Shown here one piece after another: positions 1-8,200 of a stretch of DNA of 64,000 nucleotides. The number at the start of each line of letters is the position of its first letter. Within the stretch, counting starts at the first letter, position 1. Below the pieces are notes generated by a model. The model saw nothing but the letters and a program-made list of their open reading frames with translations. It ran no database searches and had not been told where the DNA came from. Position numbers and translations under genes: made by a program. Source of the stretch: Streptomyces sp. Ag109_O5-1 (GTDB lineage: Bacteria; Actinomycetota; Actinomycetes; Streptomycetales; Streptomycetaceae). The stretch is taken from the NCBI RefSeq assembly GCF_003814875.1, contig NZ_RKQF01000001.1:1736001-1800000 (forward strand). Direction: 5' to 3'.

Positions 1-133
1 GGAGCGCCTGCCACCTGGGCACCCTGACGCACACGACTGAGCATGACGAAGGCTCGTGCTCCCGGCGAACGTGCAGGGGGTACGAGCCATTTTGTGTTTC
101 GGGGCGTGCGGCGGGAATCCCCCGAGTTCGCCC

Positions 134-178
134 CCTGCATGTTGGGGTGCTTACGCCGTAAGCACCCCAACATGCAGG
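134..178. repeat. Perfect 22-bp inverted repeat
   Basis: The arms 134-155 and 157-178 are exact reverse complements separated by one base (156), beginning CCTGCATGTTGGGG. A second possible pairing nests around it, because 72-80 (TGCAGGGGG) is complementary to 131-139. It lies 3' of the leftward gene ending at 267, so it could be a transcription terminator without a U-tract. It could also be a cruciform or a relic of element ends. Seen directly; the role is inferred. Confidence 0.8.
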
Positions 179-266
179 AGCTAACGTCAAGACGAGCGAA
201 AGGAGCGATCTGCCTGACATACTTCGATCACTGGCGGCAGTATGCTGCCGCGCGGGGCGTGCCGGT

Positions 267-761
267 TCATCGTCGTCCTCCGCAGCCCGCGTGCCCGCAG
301 CCTCCGCAGAAAGCGCCGCTGTTGCACGGGCACGGGCAGGTCCCCTTCATATGGCCCCGCGGGGCCATATGTCGTCCCGGGGCCGAGGCGCGCTTGGCGG
401 GCGGCAGGATGCTGTGGGGGTCGGGTGCCGTGTACCGAATAGCCACGGTGAGCAAGCCGGCGCGGGCCGCACGCGGGAGGCGGTCGAGGGCTTGCAGGTA
501 GTACGCCGCGTTCGGGTCGCCTGCCGTGATGGGGATCTTGCAATGGGCGAGAAGTTGTGCGGCGGCCTCTGCCACGGCCCGGGCAGGGGCGTGCGAGTCC
601 AAGTGTTCGCGGTCGTCGGCCGACACGTGGTCTGCCGCGCGGGCCAGCAGTTCGGCCAGGGGCAGGTCCCCCTCGTTCTCCGAGGCGATAAGGAGCGAGT
701 GTGCGTGCTGGAGGATCTGGTGCACGACCGTGAGGTGCTGTGGCATGTCGGTTCCGGGCAT
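267..761 (-). CDS. Hypothetical protein with Cys-rich tail
   Basis: 164 codons. The ATG at 761 is preceded by GGAAGGA at good spacing, which fixes the start. Residues 1-110 are predicted helical (MPQHLTVVHQIL..., then ELLARAADHVSADD), with the composition typical of small conserved Streptomyces proteins. The last 30 residues switch to a Cys/Gly-rich tail with CPCPC and CGGCGHAGCGG, which could bind metal or be a read-through after an older stop. The 24-bp palindrome at 348-371 encodes HMAPRGHM exactly where the character changes. I do not recognise the family. The next gene on the same strand starts at 1466. Confidence 0.6.
   Translation of the reverse strand: MPGTDMPQHLTVVHQILQHAHSLLIASENEGDLPLAELLARAADHVSADDREHLDSHAPARAVAEAAAQLLAHCKIPITAGDPNAAYYLQALDRLPRAARAGLLTVAIRYTAPDPHSILPPAKRASAPGRHMAPRGHMKGTCPCPCNSGAFCGGCGHAGCGGRR
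348..371. repeat. Perfect 24-bp palindrome inside a gene
   Basis: CATATGGCCCCG is followed immediately by its reverse complement. It falls within the 3' third of the leftward small gene, where it encodes HMAPRGHM, and it marks the switch from a normal to a Cys-rich sequence. Possible palindromic insertion, recombinase site or hairpin; function unknown. Confidence 0.8.
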
Positions 762-989
762 GGGTCAAGTCCTTCCGGAGCGGCGGGGCCGAGGTGTTTC
801 CCGGTCCGCGGGCGGGGCGGGGCCCCGGGTGCGGGCCCCGCATGGTCAACGGCGCCGGGTCACCCTCCTTCGGTGCGTTGTACGGCGGCCTGGTGGCTGT
901 CCGGGGCCAGGGTGAGTTGGTTCATCTGTTGGGCGATGCGTGCGGCGTGCATGGCTGTGTGTCCCTTCTGTGCGGCGGCGGGTAGGCGG

Positions 990-1466
990 TCAGAAGATTT
1001 CGCCGTAGCTGCAGGTGCTGGCGTGGCCTTCGTCGCTGGCGAAGGTGTCCGGCAGGGTGTGTGGGTGCTCGGGGTCTTCCGGGGTGAGCGGTGGGCGGGT
1101 GAGGTGGGTGCCGAGGTCGGCGAGGTGTCGGATGGTGGCGAGGGGGACCTGGCCGGAGCATTCGGGGCAGGGGCCGAGGAGTTCGAAGGGTTCGTCTTCG
1201 TAGATCGGGAAGCGGGTGAGGAAGACGTACTTTTCGCTGGTGTCGGGGCAGGTGGCGGTGGCCAGGACCGGCTCGCCCGGGGTGGTGCGGCGCCGCAGCG
1301 GGTCCGGGGCGGTGGTGATCTGGTCCAGGTCGAGGCCGAGGGCGGCGGCCAGCCGTACGGCGGTGCGGGCGTGTTCCTCGCCTCGGTAGGGGCCGCGCGG
1401 GCTGACGGCGGTGTTGTGGCGGATGTAGTTGGCGGCGGTGTGGGCGCGTTCGGCGAGTGAGGCCAT
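990..1466 (-). CDS. Hypothetical protein with CPEC motif
   Basis: 158 codons. The ATG at 1466 is preceded by AAGGAG. The N-terminal half is helical and resembles a small conserved actinomycete unknown (MASLAERAHTAANYIR). The central region has a Cys pair, CPEC, near residues 100-103 and a lone Cys in the TCPDTSEKY segment about 35 residues before it, which may form a partial zinc site. The tail ends with CSYGEIF. It is in the same orientation as the gene at 267-761 and as the broken VWA gene upstream, so the three may once have formed a leftward operon. No function can be assigned. Confidence 0.6.
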   Translation of the reverse strand: MASLAERAHTAANYIRHNTAVSPRGPYRGEEHARTAVRLAAALGLDLDQITTAPDPLRRRTTPGEPVLATATCPDTSEKYVFLTRFPIYEDEPFELLGPCPECSGQVPLATIRHLADLGTHLTRPPLTPEDPEHPHTLPDTFASDEGHASTCSYGEIF

Positions 1467-1600
1467 GGGGCTGGGCTCCTTCGTGATCGTGGTCGGTGCG
1501 AGGTTGGTGAGCGCCGCCCGTGCCCCTTAGGGCCAGGTGGGATCAAGCTTCGGTAGTGGCTCGGTGCCGCCCCTGCGGGGCCGGGGCGGCACCGGGTGTG

Positions 1601-2485
1601 TCAGGGGGTGGTGGCGGCGAGGGCGGCGGTGGCGGCCCTGCCGATCGCGGTGGCGGCCTGGGCGGGGTCGGCGAGTTCCAGGAGGGTGGTGCCGGGCAGG
1701 GGGCGGGGGTCGGGGTCGAAGGCGAGCCACAGCACCGCGCATCCGGTTGCGCGCATTGCGGTGATGCGTGCGGCCGCCCGGGCGGCTTCGCTGGAGCCGT
1801 AGTAGCCGTCGGAGGCGATCACCAGGAGGCGGCCTGCCCCGGGTTGGGTGAGGCCTGCTCCGGCTTCCAGGGCGTCGAGGGCCTCGGCGAGGCTGTGTCC
1901 CATCCCGCTGGCGTCGAACTCGGTGACCCGGTTGGGGGCGCGGCCCGGTGCGGTGATCGCGGTGACCGACCGGTCGTAGGCGACGGTCGCGCTGCGCGAG
2001 TCGGGGTCGGTGAGGGCGGTGGCCTTGGCCACGATCCAGGCGGCCGAGGCGATCGGTGCGGCGGCGAGGCTCATGGAGCCGGAGATGTCCACCGCGATGC
2101 CCACTCGCAGTGGCGGCATCGGGCCTGCCCGGTGCACCGTGTGCACCCAGGGGGTCGCCGTCGGGATCGCGCCTGCGGCCTTCTGCGCGTCGCGGGCGAG
2201 TGCCTGGCGCATGTTGAGGCGGCCGGGCGGGGCTGCCGAGGCGGTGACCGTGGTGGTGCGTTCGCGGTAGGCGGCGGCCCGTAGTGCGCGGGCGAGCTGC
2301 CCGGCGGCCGCCTTCTCGGCCCGGGTCGGCGGGCGGCTTCCGGTGACCGGGGAGCGGCCCCTGCTCTTGGTGGGGCCTTGCCGGGGGTGTGGGGGGTGTA
2401 GGGGCGTGCGCCGGGGGCGAAGACCTTCTCGGCCGTCTGTGCGGCTTGCCGTGCGTGGGCGGCCTGGGCTGCGAACGAGCCCGGC
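1601..2485 (-). pseudogene. 5'-truncated von Willebrand A domain protein
   Basis: The reading frame ending at 1601 holds a clear VWA domain: the metal-ion-dependent adhesion motif DISGS, followed by a typical alpha/beta order (LLVIASDGYYG, GCAVLWLAFD). The preceding linker is basic (RAEKAAAGQLARALRAAAYRERT). N-terminal sequence resembling the family (QAAHARQAAQTAEKVFAPG) continues in another frame at about 2370-2480, so there is also a frameshift near 2370. The homology stops at 2485, exactly where a rightward toxin-like gene begins. No start codon or ribosome binding site remains. VWA proteins of this kind usually act with AAA ATPases; none is present here. Confidence 0.65.
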
Positions 2486-3223
2486 ATGTGGGACAAGCTC
2501 GGGCACGCCATCGAAGATCTCGGTGAGGCCCTGGCCGATCTGCCGGGCCAGGTGGGCGACCTTCTGGCTGACGTCGGCGACTGGGTCAAGGCCCACGCGG
2601 ACTGGATCACCGTCGCCGCCTCCGTCGTCGGCGTCATCGCCATCTTCTGCCCGGCGCTGGCCCCGCTGGCCATCGGGCTGAGTGCCATCGCGTTCCTGGC
2701 GCACGCGTCCGCCTACAGCGTGAGCGGCCTGTTCCCGCCCACCGGTGAACGCATCGGCAACTGGCTCACGCTGGGCGGTGACGCGCTCGGCATGGTGCCG
2801 GGTGTCGGTGCCGCGAAGTCGGGAATCATGGCGGGATTCAAGGCGGGACGGGCGACTGAGGGTGTCGTGGCAGGCACCAGGGTCGGCATCAAGACGGCCG
2901 GTACCGTGACGAAGAACATCATGAAGAATGTCGACCCGGTCGCCGCGGTGATCGACAAGCCGGTGATGGCCGTCGCGACGAAGCTGGGCGTCTCGCGCGA
3001 TGCCGCCCTGACCGCCACTGAGGGAGTCCAGGCCGCCGCCATACTCACCTGGACCGCACCGACCGCGCTCAACGCCTACGCGACAAGCACCGGCCGGTAC
3101 GACGCCGCCACCTGGGGCACCGGCGTGGCCAACGTCGCCACGGGCACCGGCGGCGGCAAGTTCGGCGGGCTCGTCGCCATCGGCAGCGCCATCGGCCTGG
3201 GTGCCTGGGAGCTGACGGACTGA
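2486..3223 (+). CDS. Truncated secreted WXG/RHS-type toxin-like protein
   Basis: 245 codons from ATG 2486, but there is no ribosome binding site, and the sequence looks like the middle and end of a larger type VII-type polymorphic-toxin protein whose WXG head is missing. An amphipathic helical stretch (WDKLGHAIEDLGEALADLPG) is followed by a hydrophobic segment near residues 42-75, then a Gly/Ala-rich region (DALGMVPGVGAAKSG). Its stop overlaps the next ATG by one base (TGATG), so it heads a three-gene rightward operon with 3223-3948 and 3945-4853. I do not recognise a toxin domain. Probably non-functional or expressed only as a remnant. Confidence 0.55.
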   Translation: MWDKLGHAIEDLGEALADLPGQVGDLLADVGDWVKAHADWITVAASVVGVIAIFCPALAPLAIGLSAIAFLAHASAYSVSGLFPPTGERIGNWLTLGGDALGMVPGVGAAKSGIMAGFKAGRATEGVVAGTRVGIKTAGTVTKNIMKNVDPVAAVIDKPVMAVATKLGVSRDAALTATEGVQAAAILTWTAPTALNAYATSTGRYDAATWGTGVANVATGTGGGKFGGLVAIGSAIGLGAWELTD

Positions 3224-3948
3224 TGGCCTCCGCCGACGCACAGATAGCGCCTAAGCTTCCCGCGACCGCTGTCGCACTCGCCGACGAACCCGACCTCTGG
3301 TTCGAACTCCCTCCCGGCTTTATGGAGTTCGACCTCGCCGAGGACGCCGAGGCGCGCATGCTGAGGATGGCGGACGCGACCGACGCGCTCTTCGTCGCTG
3401 CCACGCCGGAGCAGAAGTTTAGCCTCGTCGTGTCGGGCGAGTACGTCCTCCAGACGATGATCGCGGCGGGTGCCGAGCACGTGTCCAGCTGCTTCCTTCG
3501 AATGAGCGACGGGGAGCTGTCTCAGGGCACGCTGTGTGTGCTCGTCGAGAGACCGGACACCGGGCTGCAGAGCCAGGACCGGCAGGGATCGGCCAGGCGC
3601 ACGGCCGTGCAGTGGCGCGAGCTGTATCCGGACGCCGAGATCGGGCTGGTCATGCTGCCGTACGGCATCGCCGCCCTCTGCATACACGATCAGGACCTGC
3701 AGATACCCGGCGTGCTGTTCGGCCTGGACGACCCCATACCCGCCACGGTCCGGCAGCTGCAGCTGTGCCTGCCGCTGCAGACCGGCCCCGGCTCGGCCCT
3801 CTTCGTCTTCACGACCCAGGACATCGCACACTGGTCCGAGTACCTCGAGGTGCTCAGCGCCATCATGAAGTCGGTCTCGACGTACGAACCGCAGGGGGAT
3901 GACAGGCCGGGACCGGACGGTCCGGCTGCTGGAGGAACGGAGACATGA
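3223..3948 (+). CDS. Hypothetical protein, toxin-operon partner
   Basis: 241 codons. The ATG overlaps the previous stop by one base and the end overlaps the next start by four. It is a soluble, acidic alpha/beta protein (LWFELPPGFMEFDL, then VSGEYVLQTMIAAGAEHVSSCF, QLQLCLPLQTGPG, ALFVFTTQDIAHWSEYL) with no signal peptide or membrane segment. Proteins of this shape commonly sit after actinobacterial secreted effectors and may be chaperones or immunity factors. The context suggests that role, but the family is not recognised. Confidence 0.7.
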   Translation: MASADAQIAPKLPATAVALADEPDLWFELPPGFMEFDLAEDAEARMLRMADATDALFVAATPEQKFSLVVSGEYVLQTMIAAGAEHVSSCFLRMSDGELSQGTLCVLVERPDTGLQSQDRQGSARRTAVQWRELYPDAEIGLVMLPYGIAALCIHDQDLQIPGVLFGLDDPIPATVRQLQLCLPLQTGPGSALFVFTTQDIAHWSEYLEVLSAIMKSVSTYEPQGDDRPGPDGPAAGGTET

Positions 3949-4853
3949 TCATGAGCGGCGTTGCCGAGGACGAGGCGAGCAAGAGGCGTACGCGATACCC
4001 CGTCCCGCTCGCGGTCGGCATCGGCTGCTACGTCCTCGCCGCGATCTCGGGCCTGTTCCTCCTGGCGGACGACTTCGGTCCTGCCCTGCTGGTGCCCCTG
4101 TGGATCGTGCACGGCGTACTGCTCATCCTGCTGGTCCGGAAGCTGGGGGCCAGGGAATCCAGCACGTACGCGGCACTGTTCATCGTGGCCGCCTCGCTGA
4201 TGTCCGTGTACGTCGCCGCCATGGCCCGCGACGACCTCACACTTCAGCAGCGGGGCAAGAAGGTCACGGCCACCGTCCTGAAGAAGTGGCGCGACCCGGC
4301 CGAGGGGCGCAAGAACCGCGACTACAACTACGCACTGGAGCACCAGAACGGCACCAAGGTGCCGGGCCCCGCCATGAAGACGGCAAAGGATCAGTACGGC
4401 GTCGGCCAGAAAGTCACCGTGATCGAGGACCCCCAGGGCGAACTCCGCCCCCAGACGCCAGGCCAGGCGGACGCCACGGGCGAGGAACTCGGATCGGGTG
4501 CGTTCGCGCTTGCCGCACTCAGTGCCGTCGGCTGGATGACGTGGCGGGGATCGGACGCCGCCAGGCGGCGGGACGACGGCAAGCCGTCGGCCGGCATACG
4601 CAAGGCGTACAAGGCCGTCACCGGCAACCACACCACGCCGGAAGAACAGGAGGAACAACTCCGCGAGGCCCTGCGCACGTACCCCGCCGACCGCCGCGGC
4701 TACATCAAGGTCCAGCCCGAGGAGTACCCCGACCTGACGCAGCGCCGAGCCGCCCGGATCGCCTGGGAGACGGGCCTGCGCGCAGAGGCGGCGGGCAACC
4801 GGGGCTCGTGGCGCTTCAAGGAAACCGTGATCGAGGAAGTCCCGCACGACTGA
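3945..4853 (+). CDS. Membrane protein, toxin-operon partner
   Basis: 302 codons. The ATG at 3945 has GGAGGAACGGAG upstream; an in-frame ATG at 3951 is the alternative. Three hydrophobic helices lie at about residues 22-41, 46-65 and 72-91, then a soluble domain (KKVTATVLKKWRDP) that resembles DUF3592-like folds, a short hydrophobic stretch near 185-200, and a charged C-terminal tail (EEQEEQLREALRTYPADRRG). It is translationally coupled to the upstream gene. Possible membrane immunity or secretion accessory protein; inference only. Confidence 0.7.
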   Translation: MIMSGVAEDEASKRRTRYPVPLAVGIGCYVLAAISGLFLLADDFGPALLVPLWIVHGVLLILLVRKLGARESSTYAALFIVAASLMSVYVAAMARDDLTLQQRGKKVTATVLKKWRDPAEGRKNRDYNYALEHQNGTKVPGPAMKTAKDQYGVGQKVTVIEDPQGELRPQTPGQADATGEELGSGAFALAALSAVGWMTWRGSDAARRRDDGKPSAGIRKAYKAVTGNHTTPEEQEEQLREALRTYPADRRGYIKVQPEEYPDLTQRRAARIAWETGLRAEAAGNRGSWRFKETVIEEVPHD

Positions 4854-4976
4854 GCGGCACGTGAGAGGCCACGAGCCACGCACTGTCAGTCCCAACAAGA
4901 TGCCGGCCATTACCCCGCGCGTTTCTCTAATGCCGTGGAGGGAGCGGCGCTGGCAGCCTTGAAGCCGCCCGGAACG

Positions 4977-5270
4977 CTATGCCCTGAGGTAGAGCTGCTC
5001 GGCTTCGAGGATGAGGCTTCCCAGTGGATTGTCGTAGGGCCAGGAGTCGGTGATGACACGGCCGATGCCGCGCAGCCGCTGTGGCTTGGGCGGGAGCGGG
5101 GAGGTGGAGAGCTGTACGGCGACCCGCTCCAATTGCTCGCGGAGGGAGGTCAATTGCTGGGGGCTGCTCACTCGTCCGTGGCCCTCGGTGTGCCGTTGTA
5201 GTTCCTCATCGATTTCCGACAGGGCCTGTCGGGTCGCTGCGAGGGCTTTTTGTGCGGTTGATTCGGACAC
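4977..5270 (-). CDS. Candidate immunity protein of the RHS toxin
   Basis: 97 codons from a GTG at 5270-5268 that overlaps the RHS stop codon (5272-5270) by one base, which is the arrangement expected for a toxin tip and its immunity gene. The protein is largely helical and acidic (ALAATRQALSEIDEELQRH, then LTSLREQLERVAVQL) and ends with NPLGSLILEAEQLYLRA. An open frame continues upstream to 5393, but that part reads antisense to RHS codons. Immunity is inferred from position and size; no family is recognised. Confidence 0.65.
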   Translation of the reverse strand: MSESTAQKALAATRQALSEIDEELQRHTEGHGRVSSPQQLTSLREQLERVAVQLSTSPLPPKPQRLRGIGRVITDSWPYDNPLGSLILEAEQLYLRA

Positions 5271-8200
5271 TATGGCTCCAGCAAGTCCCTGTCGGGGTCC
5301 AATACGTACGTCTGTTTTCCGCCGCCAGGGTAGCCGATGCCCTGCTCCGCGACGCGGCCCTCGATGATGGGCGCACCCGGGCGGATCTTCCATTGTTTGA
5401 GGAAAGTGAACTGGTTCCAGGACGCCTTGACGGCGACCTCTTCACGGGTGGCGGGCCATTGTGTCGTTAGATAACGCCCGCGCGCCCACGCGTTCTTGCC
5501 GTCGCAGAAGCGCATTCCGTAATCACTGTCGCCGGCCCGGCGAACCGTGATCGTGCCCTCCTCGAACGACTCCATGACCTGGATGCGGAAATTGCGCGGG
5601 ATGCCGGCGTCGCGGAGGAGTTGTGCTGCTTCCCTGGTTCCTGCGTAGGGATCCAGGGCGCCGGTCTCGCAGGGGGCGAGTCCGAGCGGGTCGGCCCAGG
5701 ACCGGGGGTCGGTCACGTAGGCGACGGGGTTGGGGGCTGGGGCGAGCCCGAGGGGATCGAGTGTGAGGTAGCGGCCCGTTTCCGGGTCGTAGTGGCGGAA
5801 GTAGTTGTAGTGGAGCTCGGTTTCGGAGTCGTAGTACTGGCCGGGGAAACGCAGAGGCGTGTAGGCCGCGCCGTCGGCGCCCCAGGAGGTCCTGCCCCAC
5901 AGGGTGGAACGTGTGCGCCAGACGATGCCGCCGGATTCGTCGACAAGTTCTGTCGGTGCTCCGACGAGATCGGTGACGATCGCGAAGAAGCGGGAATCGA
6001 TCTCCTCCTGCGGCGCGTCGAGGGTCGTGCGGCGTTCGGTCTGGGCGATGGGGCGCAGGCCGTCGTGATCCCAGGTGAGGACGACGGGATTGGGTGCCTC
6101 TGGCGTGAGGGTGGTCTGCTCGCAGAGGGTGGCGCCGTCCCAGGTGAACGTGGTCTGTTCGACGATGGTTTCGTTGTCGGCCGCCAGACGCTGCTTGGCT
6201 ATGCGGCGGCCGAGGGCGTCGTAGAGGTAGCGCCAGCGGGTGCCATCTGGTGTAACGACCGATGTGAGGCGGTCTTCGGCGTCCCACGAGTAGTGCCAGG
6301 CGTCGGGCTTGTGCGACAGGCGGGTCTTGCGCCGGACGGTGACGCGGCCGGCCGCGTCGTGTTCGAAGCGCGTGTTGCCCGCCCGGACGAGACTCGTGCC
6401 CGTGTAGGCGCGCGGTCCGGTGGCTTCGTGACCCGGGTGTGCGGCGGGCCAGGAGGCTTCGGTCTGGTTGCCTGTCTCGTCGTAGGCGTACCGCTCGGTC
6501 CAGTCGGCCGCCTGGACAGTGGTCACGCGGCCGAGGGCGTCAAGGTCGAAACTGCGCCGGCCGTTGAGCTGGTCGTCGATGCCGGTGAGCAGGCCGTCGG
6601 CGCGGTAGGTGTAGTCGCGCCTCTGGAGGCTGGCACCTGTGGCGCGGTTCGTCGCCGACTGGGTGAGGAGCCGGCCGAGGTCGTCGAACGTGTTCGCCAG
6701 GGTGAGGGCGTTACCGATGTGCCGGTTCAGTTCCCGGCCGGCCAGATCGCGGTCGTAGCTGATCATGCGGCCGGCGCTGGTCCGTTCGATGCAGTTGCCG
6801 GCAGTGTTATAGCGCCAGGTGCTGGTCACGCCGGTGGGGGTGATGCGGCTGGTGCGGCGGCCCATGGCGTCGTAGCCGTACGAGATTGTGCGCCCATTGA
6901 CGGTCTCGGCCAGCAGGCGTCCGGCGGCGTCGTGTTCCCGGACCACGGTCGCATCCGGTGTGACGGCCGTGGCGAGTTCGCCGTCGGCCGTGTAGGTGAA
7001 GGTGGTTGCCGTGTTGCCGTCCGTCTGCCGGATGATCCGGCCCAGCGCGTCCCGCTGGAAGCGGAGGGTCTGCCCGAGGGGGTTCGTGCGGGCGACGAGA
7101 GCGCCCGCCGGGTCGTGGACGTACTGGACGACACGGCGGTCGAAATCGGCCTCGGCCACGAGGCGACCGGCAGGGTCGTACTCATACCGCCAGGACAGTC
7201 CCAGCGGGTTGGTGACCTCTGTGAGGCGCAGTTCGGTGTCGTACGTGAAGGTGTGACGTGCGCCGTCCGGACCGGTGCGTGCACTCAGCAGGTCGAAGTG
7301 GGTGTACTCGTAGCGGTCCACGGCGCCCATGGCGTCGGTGTGGCTGACGCAGTTGCCCTCACCGTCGTAGGTCCACGACTCGCTGCTGCCATCCGGGGCG
7401 GTGCGGCGGGCGGGTTTGCCTTCCACCGTCCACTCGAAGCGGGTCACGTTTCCCAGGGGATCGGTGAGGGTGACGGGCCGTCCGAAGGGATCGCGTTCGT
7501 AACGGGTTTCCACATTGGCCGGGTCTATCGTCACCAGGGGCAGGCCCGCGCGGTCGCAGGTGATGCGCGTGCGGTGGCCGAGCGGGTCAGTGATGGACGT
7601 CAGATGCCCGGAGTTGTTGTAGGAGAAGTGCGTCGTCGCGCCGACGGCGTCTGCGACGGAGGTGCGGTTCCCGCGCTCGTCGTACTCGTAGCTCCAGATG
7701 CGACCCGCCGGGCCGGTCACCGTCGTCGGTAGGCCGAGGTCGTTGTACTCGACGCGGGTCATGCTGCCGTCCGGGCGGACGACTGACGTCAGCCGCCCGT
7801 GCTCGTCGTAGCGGTAGTCAGTGGCGTGTCCGAGCGCGTCCGCGGAAGTGGTCAGCCGGCGCTCGGTATCCCACTCCTGACGGGTGACGTTGCCGAGCGG
7901 GTCCGTCTCGCGGACCAGGCGCAGGGCCTCGTTGTGTTCGTACACGCGGGTATGGCCGACGGAGTCGGTCACCCGGGTGGTCCTGGTGACCGCGTCGTAG
8001 GTGAGGGCGGAAGCAAGTGCGTTGCCGGTGCCGCCGGTGGCGATCACGCGGCCCTGGTCGTCGTAGGTGTACCAGTAGGTGGTGGTGTTGCGGTCGGTCC
8101 AGGAGGTGATGCGGCCGTCGGCATCATAGGCGTAGCGCATCGGCAGGCCCGAGGAGTTGGTCTCCTCGGTCAGGCGTCCCTCAGCGTCGTAGCCGAAGGT

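Noticed and set aside
1601..3241. A 546-codon leftward ORF as one protein
   Set aside because: Only the part below about 2420 is VWA-like. The rest is antisense to the rightward toxin-like gene, which has coherent membrane and Gly-rich features.
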